From positions 409,810-465,080 of the forward strand of contig NW_003109983.1 of the NCBI RefSeq assembly GCF_000003605.2: a stretch of 55,271 nucleotides of DNA, given 5' to 3'. Below are positions 40,501 through 49,900 of this stretch, in pieces. Within the stretch, counting starts at the first letter, position 1; the number at the start of each line of letters is the position of its first letter. Under the pieces are notes generated by a model that had not been told where the DNA came from, ran no database searches, and was given only the letters and a program-made list of their open reading frames with translations. The translations under genes and the position numbers were made by a program. This stretch comes from Saccoglossus kowalevskii (taxonomy: Eukaryota; Hemichordata; Enteropneusta; Harrimaniidae).

Positions 40501-43500
40501 TGCCTATTGTTTGTCTTATGTACGAAGAATAACTTTAATAAATATGATTTTACTGCACTGTATTTTTCTGCATAAAAACAAAGGAATTTCACAATACCGA
40601 AAATGGAAAGTCTTTATCGCAGTAATACCTTTACTGGTGTAAACGGATCAAACGTATATGTGTGTTACCGTTCTAGGAATACACTATGAATGTTGATGTG
40701 TATCTTGAGTGGGAAGACATCCGATTGGTTCACAACACAACGGATCTGGTATTTCAGACGGTCGAATCAATTAAACAATTCTGGCTGCCAGATATCTACT
40801 TCGTGAACGAGAAGAACGGAGAGTTGCACGTTGTTCTTTCTGAGAACATTGCGTTGGTGCTTCAGCAATCTGGTACTATAACATATAAGACAAGGTGAGT
40901 GAGCCCTCTATAGACACTAGATGAAAATGGCCTCCGAAATCTCATTCAAATACTATGAATATGATAAATACCGTTCCATCAACCTATAACTGTGCTGTGA
41001 GTAATGAAATGGCGATAACAAGATGTGTCGTTTAGTCGCTTGTTGACAACACTGATAAACAAACCTCTGGCGATTTAGTTACAATTTAGTCAGTGGAACA
41101 GATTGGTGTGGGATGTCGACATTTTTTATTCCAAGTCAAGTGATTACATTTTGACACTAAAATAGAAAAAAATCCTGAAAAGGATGAAATGTCGATAGAA
41201 CATGTTGCATATTGGGAAATACCCTATTGATCTTACGTTGACCGCCATTTGGCATGGACGTTTCGTAGTTGTAGGTATCAAGACTGCAATCCGAAAGTCT
41301 TTTTAACAGAAAAAGTAATTCACTCACGCCGATCAACTCGGAAACAGCCCCAATATCATGTCAGTTATGTTACCCTGATAAAACATACGGCACAATTCAT
41401 ACATGAACGACTATATTTATGGGCGGTGGTTTTCGCCACGCGTTGTTTTTGATATGGTCTGTTCGAGATATAGAACGCGTGTAAACTACATTGTTTACTT
41501 ACAAGATCTTACAAAGAATTAAAAAGCGCTACGCGACGACCAACACGGTACAAGCAGTATGTCGCATACGACTTATTTACCACTTCCGTGTTACTGAGAA
41601 TGTTCTTGAACCGTACTGTGTCTGGGTGGAATATTCTAGATTTTTTTTAGAAACTGGTTGAATAGATAATAGAACACTGTATGAGGCAATAGAAGGTAGT
41701 GGAACATTCTAGAAATGTGTAGTAAGTTCCAGACTCATTGTGTATGTTGATGTAATGGTCTATTTATAGACAGTGGGGGGTATATATAGGGGAGTTGTTC
41801 AGCACTGAGATCGGATCGGAGGTCTAGTTGAATTGTGTTGGAGTTTAAGTATCTAGTTATTGGAGGTTTGGAGTTTTACCGCGTTATTGTACTTGATGTT
41901 TGCAGAGTATAATAATACCAGTGCCAGTTGAAACCTCATCTGTTGGCTCCGTGTTCGTATGTTATCATCGCGCCAGGGAAGTCTTTATGTTACTGTTGCC
42001 ATTTTGGTATTTGAACCATCACACCTGTACTATACCAATTACGGTAATATTACGTTGCGTGTGACACAGTAGCTAAAGCGGTTTCCGAACTTTTCATAAA
42101 CCCATCAAATCGTGGAGATTTTCTGATTTGTCATTTTTATCCTGCAGTTAATTCAACCTGGGAAACTTACAATGGATTCACTACGTTTTCTTTTCAGATT
42201 GACTCTTGTATTAACATGTTATATGGAGCTCCATTTATTTCCCCTCGACATTCAGCACTGTCCTCTACTGATACGTAGCTGTAAGTGTGCATATCATTTG
42301 CATAATATACGATATATATAAATGGTCGCCGAGATCTCGGTGAAATCAAGTGAACCGCGAAACGTGTTTTTCATCGCGTCCACTGTTCCCTTGGCTTATG
42401 TCACCACGGTATTTGAAATAGTGGGCGCGATAACGGAAAAGAATAAAACGCTAATCGAAGAAATACAGATCTCGACGAGATTCTGACGGCCATTTATGTC
42501 TAACCGCCATATCAATATTGTCGATATGTTTAATGCATGGCATATATTTATGATAATTTTATGCAAGTGGTGAAAAAAATTGTTTGGGTTTCCAGAAGAT
42601 GTTTGCAAATGTTGTATTTAAGCACTTTGCCCCGTTTATATTCATTTCAATACTTTGCGTGTTTTGTAAATAATTCTGAATTTGACAACATTTATCATTA
42701 TTAATTCACTATCTACTGAATTTACTTGTTCATTTCAACGTTTTACACTCATGTCGCGTTTTGCCACAGACGCATACAATGACAAGCACGTGACTCTGAA
42801 GTGGCGAACGTACAATCCAGTAATGATAAACCCAAAGATCCAGTTACCTCAGTATGACCTGCCAACGGGGGACCCTGAGACAAGCATGAACTTGGAAGAA
42901 CTCCCTCCGCTGGGTAAGAAAATGCGTCACTTTGTGGCGATATTACTATTAAATTATTGTTCATCCCATATTATTGTCGCTATTTTAACGCAATAATTGT
43001 GATATAATCCACTCAAATATCATGTTTGATATAACGAATTTTGAAGGCTGAAACTCCTTGTGACTGTGTTGCAGGTAATTTCTCAACACTACTAGTCGAG
43101 TTCCGACTTGATAGATCACTGGGGTTCTTCATTGTGAATATGTTTCTGCCATCGGTAATACTCGTCATCATTTCTTGGATATCGTTCTGGCTACACGTGG
43201 ACGCCACTCCAGCTAGGGCGTCACTGGGCATCACATCGGTACTCACCCTGGTCACCCAGAGCGGAACTATCAGATTCACGGTGCCAGCTCTCTCCTACCC
43301 TACGGTAAGACGGATGGCTTTAAAAAAAACGATTGCCGGGTTTTAATGTCCCGTTATATCTGTGTCTATCAATGCCATTTATTTAAAATCGGTCACATTG
43401 GTCCCACAATTATATGGTTAAATTGAATACATATTGACCGGCAACGAATGGTCACCACAACATTAATCAACGCCGTGAAAAATCAATAATATATTAGGGT

Positions 43501-46242
43501 GTCAGCTGCTTTTCCGTATTCTAGCGTAAAAGCTGCGTAGAAACACGCAACGTTGGTTCGACTCACTACACTCAACACCTTTCCAGGAAGAAGATCGTAA
43601 TACAGCTAATCATTTATAAGATATATATGGTGTTCTTAATCTGTTGTAAATATGTATCAGATAGTAGGTCAGCTATTTCCCTTCCTGTCAAATATATAAA
43701 ACTTGGAATTTCGTCGTCTGTTTTACTTCTGAACAAAGATGTCACCGCAAACGCATGCGCAGAGACGAATAGTTTGATCATTCTCAGTGACATCACTATG
43801 GGAATAGTTCACCATGACTGTGCAATATGCGCTCAGTGACTGTGCACGCCCCCTGACGGTAGCGAGAGCCTACTGTATAGTCTACAATTTGTTGATGTGA
43901 CTATATCATATATTATCTTGATATAAAAAACAGGATAGTTCACTGGTTCCACGACTCAATGTAGGTCATCAAATATTATAGATAATTTTTATTCAGTGCG
44001 AAATCTCGCATAATGCGTGAAATGATTGGGAAAAACGTCTTCTGCAAAATGTCTTTAATTATAGTTCAATATCAAAATGCCGAGCTCACGTGAGGGGTAT
44101 ATGACCTTCCAGCCTGTACTTACATCAGCAAAATTGACCATCATCGAATGTGTATGTCACATAATTGGTCGTGGAAATACACAGAAAATACTTTCGCGTT
44201 TGTCGAATTTGTTTTGACGTCACTACGGTGCTCTGGCCTCTGTTTGTCCCTTTGTATGCTTGATTTCACGCATAAGGCGGGATCTCGCAGTGAACAGAAC
44301 ATGGTTCATTGAGAAGCAGCCGCCAGGGCCACTATGAAGACGCATATTTGACAGGATGTATCTGATGGTGAGAAACCTCCAAAGATAAAATTATGTTTAT
44401 TTATGTTTGTTTTGTTATTTCGACTTTACAATTCATTTTATTCCTAACTTATGTGTATGCAAGTTCCCTATCATGAATCTCTCATTTGTTCATGGCGTTT
44501 TCTTCATGATGGTGTTATTTCTATGTCTCACTCTCAGGCAATTGACATTTGGTTCTCCGTGTGCATATTATTCGTGTTCGCCGCGCTGATAGAATTCGCC
44601 CTGGTCAACTACTTCTACATCATTAGCGTGAGAGCGAGTAAGCGAGAAATAGTACGAGGTATACCCGATGACACTGCTACGGTATGTATAGGTCATTTTT
44701 ATTTGCATAATCCGAGGATCTTGAAACTACGGTCTTCGTGATGTATCAAGACTTGTGCGATTAACCACGTCTGCTTGGAGATTTAAAAACGGCGGTTTCT
44801 ATTACAGTAACATTATCCGGGGTCTGTCGCACGGTCTAAGCATTTTATTAGGATATGTTTCTCAAAATATGTCACTGTAACACACAGAAAATGCTATTTC
44901 ATGGTGCCATGAGACAGTAGCGGAGTGACGGACGGGAGTGAACTGAACAGTGTTTATGTAATATATTACTTATTCAGATTATAGTAAGAACATAGCAACA
45001 GTCATAGGTGTTTTGTGCCAGGCAGCCAATAACACGAAAAACGAAAAACTCGCAGAACCCGGTCTACGTTCGACACGCGATACGTAACTTACGTCGACTT
45101 AAGAAAAACACTGGCTGAGGCATATTGGCTCAACCATCAACTTTAATTTACTTAAAAGTTGACAGGTTCGCAATGTGTGTTAAATTTTAGGTCATTCAGG
45201 TTGTTATATTGACATTTTTACGTTGTTAAATTCGAAATTTGGCGACTGGTTCCAACATAGAGCTAAAATAGTCTAGCTACATGTTCCAACAAGTTTATTT
45301 GTATGTATATTTATGTATCATGACATTTTACATGGCCAAGAATTATTAACTATTACTGATCGAATGAAATAGTGTACACAAGACAGAAATATATGGTCAG
45401 CCGAAATATCGCCAATCTACCGTCGGAGTCAGCGCTAGTGTGCGCACTATCCAGTGGCCGCCATATCCACGCATCTTGTAAGAAATCAAGAATATATTCG
45501 TTTCAATTACCGGGGCGCAACTTACGCCTACGTGAGTTGTTTTTTTAGTGAGAATACGGTAAAAGAACTACACTTCCATTTGTATATGCGATGTTTGCGC
45601 ATTTGACATCACGACATGTATTCAATTGGCACCAGAAAGGTAATTTTGTCCCAGTATTCGATGGATTTGAATACTAGTAGGTGAAATCAAACTTTTTGTC
45701 TTGAAAGTCACGCCCTCGAGCGATTCTCTGACGTAAATGCTTTAATGCCTTCAGTGGTGCGCAATACTGCTAGGATTTGTTACTTTCTTTCTTCAAAACC
45801 ATACACAGTTATACTATTCACACCAATTATTATTATTATTCACGATATTATTCACACAAATCTACGTCATGATTCACATAAACACAGGCATAAATTCACA
45901 TAAATATTCTTTTTTCAAAAAATAACCCAATCAATGTTCCTGTGTACTCCCCAGGAGACAGAAATTGATACACCAACTGACGGCAAGACGAAATTTTCTG
46001 GCGAGGCTGAGGAGTCTAATAATACAGGAGAGTTGAGGCTGCGAATGAAAGGATCGAAAGAATACGCAATGAGCATGTCAACAAAGTCGCTGCACGACAA
46101 GCATAAGATAAAAAGCCGCTTCTACTTGAAGACTGCAATGAAGATTGATAGATATTCGAGGCTGGTATTCCCAGTTGTCTTTATTTTATTCACCACTGCG
46201 TTTACAATCTATTTCTATGCATTACAAGACAGAATCAAGTAG
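37358..46242 (+). CDS. Cys-loop anion-channel subunit B (GABA-A/glycine-receptor-like), apparently complete
   Basis: Eight exons join in frame: 37358-37517, 39695-39762, 40677-40894, 42198-42280, 42770-42913, 43075-43304, 44538-44681 and 45955-46242. They give 1335 bases and 444 residues, normal for the family. The order is a hydrophobic Cys-rich leader (1-18), an acidic linker, the ligand domain, the Cys-loop (C156 and C170, 13 apart), M1 (241-263), Pro-Ala-Arg (270-272) and M2, M3 (304-326), a charged cytoplasmic loop of about 85 residues, and M4 (420-439). It should form part of a plasma-membrane chloride channel. It has the same intron phases as subunit A and 51 of 76 identical residues in the pore exon by hand count, so the two arose by tandem duplication. 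Loop D has Tyr85 for Arg and loop B has Arg175 for Glu, so classical GABA or glycine binding is doubtful. The start is uncertain: ATG 37358 may instead be intronic, with a missed upstream signal exon. Confidence 0.95.
38360..38574 (-). pseudogene. CxxC...CxxC zinc-finger gene fragment (ZAD-like), frameshifted
   Basis: On the minus strand, ATGGCGGCG at 38574 opens a frame with CRIC within the first seven residues and stops after 21 codons. A one-base shift then gives KCFITTLKM, an Asp-rich turn and HLCKSC at about 38429-38412. Two CxxC pairs separated by about 55 residues recall the treble-clef N-terminal zinc domains of large invertebrate gene families. It lies in the first intron of subunit B, on the opposite strand. 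The shift may be a sequencing error or real decay. Confidence 0.45.
38617..38800. promoter_or_regulatory. CCAAT-box palindrome and shared downstream block
   Basis: CTGATTGG-AGCGCC and GGCGCGCCCAATCA form an inverted repeat with CCAAT boxes facing outwards. The following ACCGTGCGATTCGGACGATG resembles ACCGTCCGATTCCGACGATG near 54742. The block lies directly upstream of the minus-strand zinc-finger start at 38574, so it may be its promoter, perhaps bidirectional. Confidence 0.5.
39695..39762 (+). CDS. Subunit B, 68-bp ligand-domain exon
   Basis: It is bounded by cctgtag and gtgaga and reads DPVVVTVYVSVDSFGSISAM plus Ser-Met. Length and phase equal those of subunit A's 253-320 exon. The DSFGSIS stretch is closer to the family norm than in subunit A. 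Confidence 0.95.
40677..40894 (+). CDS. Subunit B, loop D / loop A / loop E exon
   Basis: The 218-bp exon (acceptor ttctag, donor gtgagt) begins EYTMNVDVYLEW, which aligns without gaps to GABA-A alpha loop D with Tyr at the Arg position. It also carries [13 protein letters not shown] (loop A) and an Asn-Thr-Thr sequon. It is one codon shorter than in subunit A. Confidence 0.97.
41440..41580. repeat. Family-B related repeat in intron of subunit B
   Basis: GAACGCGTGTAAACTACATTG and GCGCTACGCGACGACCAAC match the 6985-7050 region in subunit A's intron in order and spacing. It may be an independent insertion or a remnant of the gene duplication, but the two lie in different introns. Confidence 0.6.
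41590..42000 (+). mobile_element. LTR-like segment with heat-shock elements and TATA box
   Basis: Perfect three-unit heat-shock elements occur at 41598-41610 (GAATGTTCTTGAA) and 41702-41714 (GAACATTCTAGAA), with a partial one at 41629. A TATATATA box at 41781-41788 follows and a possible initiator lies near 41801. About 200 bases on, TTTTGGTATTTGAACC at 42002 could be a tRNA primer site. This order fits the U3-R-U5 of a retrotransposon LTR. Borders and target duplication could not be fixed. It lies in the 40895-42197 intron of subunit B. Confidence 0.4.
42198..42280 (+). CDS. Subunit B, Cys-loop exon
   Basis: The 83-bp exon encodes Cys, 13 residues including Phe-Pro-Leu-Asp, then Cys, ending Ile-Arg-Ser and one base of Tyr. 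Acceptor ttttcag; donor gtaagt. Confidence 0.97.
42770..42913 (+). CDS. Subunit B, loop B / loop C exon
   Basis: The 144-bp exon encodes YAYNDKHVTLKW and a Pro-rich loop C segment with no Cys pair. It starts after gccacag and ends at gtaaga. Loop C differs strongly from subunit A, so this is where the two subunits diverge most in the binding region. Confidence 0.94.
43075..43304 (+). CDS. Subunit B, M1-M2 pore exon
   Basis: The 230-bp exon encodes GNFSTL, M1 with [24 protein letters not shown] and a loop ending SYPT. M2 has 2' Ser, 6' Thr, 9' Leu, 12' Val, 15' Ser and 19' Arg. Subunit A differs at 7', 11', 12' and 15'-18'. Confidence 0.97.
44538..44681 (+). CDS. Subunit B, M3 exon
   Basis: The 144-bp exon, phase 0 at both ends, encodes AIDIWFSVCILFVF and IEFALVNYFY (M3) and the basic start of the cytoplasmic loop. 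Acceptor ctctcag; donor gtatgt. Confidence 0.97.
45010..45065. repeat. Possible family-A fragment
   Basis: GCCAGGCAGCC and AAAAACTCGCAGAA resemble the internal part of the 4601 element in the same order. Short and degenerate. Confidence 0.3.
45718..45739 (+). repeat. 22-bp motif shared with 36643-36664
   Basis: GAGCGATTCTCTGACGTAAA plus TG, 21 of 22 bases identical to the upstream copy. It lies in the last intron of subunit B. Function unknown. Confidence 0.45.
45955..46242 (+). CDS. Subunit B, cytoplasmic loop and M4 terminal exon
   Basis: After ctccccag, 95 codons and TAG follow. An acidic then Lys/Ser-rich loop leads to MKIDRYSRLVFPVVF, the conserved pre-M4 motif and M4. The many Ser and Thr beside Lys and Arg could be kinase sites. 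Confidence 0.96.
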   Translation, partial: ETEIDTPTDGKTKFSGEAEESNNTGELRLRMKGSKEYAMSMSTKSLHDKHKIKSRFYLKTAMKIDRYSRLVFPVVFILFTTAFTIYFYALQDRIK

Positions 46243-46964
46243 CTAGGCAACCGCTGGATTGTACATTACAAGGCTCGACTAAGGAATAGTCTGGATAGTG
46301 TGTCAGTTTGTGCGTGGCATGTACGCATCAGTTGCGTGGAGCGACTCTGGAACAGAGGCGTACGTTCCGCATCTTGTTCCTATTATGCGATACCAAACGA
46401 ATTTATGTGTTTTTGCGTTTACAGTCACGTGAATTTGTATAGTACTGATTGATGCCACGACATAACGCCGTAACACAATATATACGATGCGTAAGGCGAG
46501 GGGGCGTCACACAAATTAGAGTTTCGTGCCTAAGTAGTGATTCTCCCGCTCATGCTGTCGGCGCCATTTTTTTAGCGACCGGACCGTGGCCTCTTTTACG
46601 AATTTTTTAATATACGAAATATCACACCATGCCAAACCGAGTTTCAACTGAGAGGATGTATATATGTGTCAGTGTTCTGTTCGCCAACATCTTTGAACGG
46701 TGTTGCCGCATGTAAAAACCTTGGTCACGTAGTGTAGGCTATCTAGCCAATCACGGCCTTCGTTAATACTGGATGTATCGAGAAGCACCAAAGCTTTGGT
46801 GAAATGTGCTGGGCTCATATTGAGAACTGATATTAGTAATAATCAATTTAGTTCATGTGAAATTGAAAAAAAATTAATAAATGAATACGCTAGTTGTTTT
46901 GCTTTTGCTTTCAGAGGCTAGTTAGTCATGGTCATTGTTTTTATTTTCGTAATGATGTAATTTA

Positions 46965-46974
46965 AATAAATAAA
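46965..46974 (+). terminator. Candidate poly(A) signal for subunit B
   Basis: Two overlapping AATAAA hexamers lie about 720 bases after the TAG stop. Another AATAAA at 46876 could serve instead. No earlier canonical signal was seen. Confidence 0.45.
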
Positions 46975-49900
46975 CAAAAAAAACGTAATTTTTCAGACAT
47001 GGGCAAAGTGTAAAATATAATCAGATATTTTATTCTTGCGTAATCCGTACATAGACATTATGTTTTGGAAGTGTATAAAGCATTATCCACATTGAATATC
47101 GTCGCGTAATTTCCTACATGTAATTACTCTTTGGAAACCCCGTGTCATGCGAACAATCTTCCGGGTTAATTCCTGTCGTTGCACATGCGCAGTGACGTTT
47201 TTAAATTTTGTACGTGTTCTTTGCGATATACTTTCCTTCTGGTATAGTTTAGTGGATTATCGTATTTAATGTACATTGTTCAATGAAAGTAAGCTTTCTG
47301 CTGGTAGTATATGGTGTCTATGTTACAAGGAAACGATGGAATTATTGAATGTCGATGCATCGACGGCGGAAGGCTAAGTTGTCACGCATATCTCGAATAT
47401 AGGAAGTTACGACCATGGAGGTTTTGAACACACCCATGTTTTATATTTTATTGATATAATATTTGCAGTTATACGTATGTATAATTATTTTGTTATTATT
47501 TATTTTTATTTATATTTACTATGAGAAGAGTTACATGTAGTAGAGCAAGCACCCAGTGTGAAATTACGCTTCATGTCTCGTACGTGTAATTAGTGTATCT
47601 TCGTATTCATTGGAGAATTCGACGATTGCTTGTAAAACACACTCTGGATTTGACATCTCGGCGTTACGCTGCTTCAATAATGCTTCATGTCTCGTACGTT
47701 AAAAACACAGCGCATTTTTATTTATTCACGTTCAAAGTTAACATGGAAATACTATTGTTAGTACGTCCATTGTTACAAGGGCATCGTATTTATACTTATT
47801 TACTCATAACTCTACGCTGCATGTGCTTTAATCGTACAAGCTATTAGTAAATATTAGTAAAACAAATAATTAGGTATAAATATATGTATCGATAAGATAT
47901 AAAACGTGTATGCGGCGGAAACTATTTCCGGGGTCGCAAAAGATGGCCGACACTGACTTCCGCCTGATGAATATTTCATCCATATTACAATTTTCTTATA
48001 CAAAACAATTATCTTATTGGAATTATATGTTGTTGTAAGTCACGGGCTTCTCTGAAATACCGATACCAACGGTATTTGTAATATTGCAGAAACTCTCATT
48101 AATTAAATAATACAATTATAAACAAAATTCTACAACCTAGTAATATCACGGCCACCTGTGTATTTGTTTGTATATGTGCGAGTGTGTAAGACGTGGAAGT
48201 TCAACATGCAAACACCAGATGTGTATATTTTGTTTGTAATTCAAATTTTGTTTCTAAAGTTTTACTAGGATAAAATGTGAAAAAGTCTCGTCTACTCCCC
48301 TTGTATTGGTGATTCCACAAACATCTCAAGAATGACCACGTTTTATTTTTTACTAACATGAAAAACATATTTGTTAAAAATTGTAATGACTCAATGATTG
48401 ACATAAGATGCCGAAATATCAGGTATCAAATCAATTGAGCTGGTAGTTTTCAAAATCTGAGAGAGATTCACTCAAGGTATTTGTATACTAAACATCAAAA
48501 CATTCCGGCTACTGTTTTTTTAAGAAAAAAATGCAGATGAAATTGTTGAAGATCGGACGAACAGTTAACAGGAATATGATCAGCTTCGTCGCTGTGTCGT
48601 CTTCGATGGCAGCCGAGCTAAAATGTTTAAAAAATTAGTATTCAAGTCTCAATTACAAAACTTGTTATAATCAATTGAATTTGTCAATAAAATAATGTTA
48701 ATGGATAATTATATATTTTCAGTAAGCTTTAACTATTTCATTTAGGGGGATGAACGTTATGAAGTCATTTGCATAATTTAATTCTCCATCACCTGTCAGA
48801 GAATTTGCAGTTACCTGGGCGTGTTGCGCCCTCAGTCGACGCTGCCGAGAGCGACGTCACCGCCGACAGTTTTGCTGGTGTTATGGCATTGGCATTATGT
48901 TGCAACGTTGGTGAGGAATAAGATGTTTATTCTTATTACCTGTACGTCATATGTATCTGCCTTTCCCGGAACTGTTATCCACATTGCTACTTAAACTACT
49001 GGTTGACTGTCATACAGTAATTGTTGTACTCAGTATATTCTTCCTGTAATAACCTGCTAACATTGTGGAACTTACGCTCTCTAAATTACCATTCAGTTTC
49101 CGCGTGGCTATTGTCATGATTTATATTTCCATGTATTTAGATGTGAGCCCGCTTTTTGCAATTATAACGACATTCACTGATGACCGCTTGATAATTGGTA
49201 CCTGATCGAAGGGCTGGACAATATCAAACCACACTTTCCCTGTCATAGCCTGTCATGATCAAGTTTATACCGCGTATTTGGGGGTTAAAGGGATCAGTTA
49301 GTGGAACAAATGACTGATATAAATGTCAACTATGGAATGTTATTTAAGCCACTGTGGCGCCCACGATATAAACTAACGGTTCGAAGTAGAAGTAATTTCC
49401 CAACATGGGGAGCAATTAATCAAGTATATATGACGTGTTAAGTACTTCGTGTGATTGGCTACATGAGTAGAATCTTGAACTTCCATGTAAGGGAGTCAGA
49501 GGCAGTCCCCGCGAGGCGCCGAGACGAGAAGCTGACACAAATTCTATATCTGTGTGTGTCTCTGTTCGGTGAAGGGATGGCTAACGTAACGAACCCTGGT
49601 ACCTGGCTTAATGTTTTATAACACGTTAATTAAGTCATCACACTATTAGCAAACATTGGAGAGACAGTGCATTCACAACATTTAGTTAGTAGCTTGTGTA
49701 TATATATACGTATAGTAGTCAGCATTTTATACCCGTACGTGGTAAAACATAATAGAATAACAGCCACGTCAAAGGAGTTTGCATTGATACAATATTTATG
49801 TTTAGTGTGATATAAGATAAAAATACGGGTACATCGCTCTTAGTGTACTATAAAGTACTTTACGCGCATTATTACGCAGACTTATTGACATTATTTGTCG

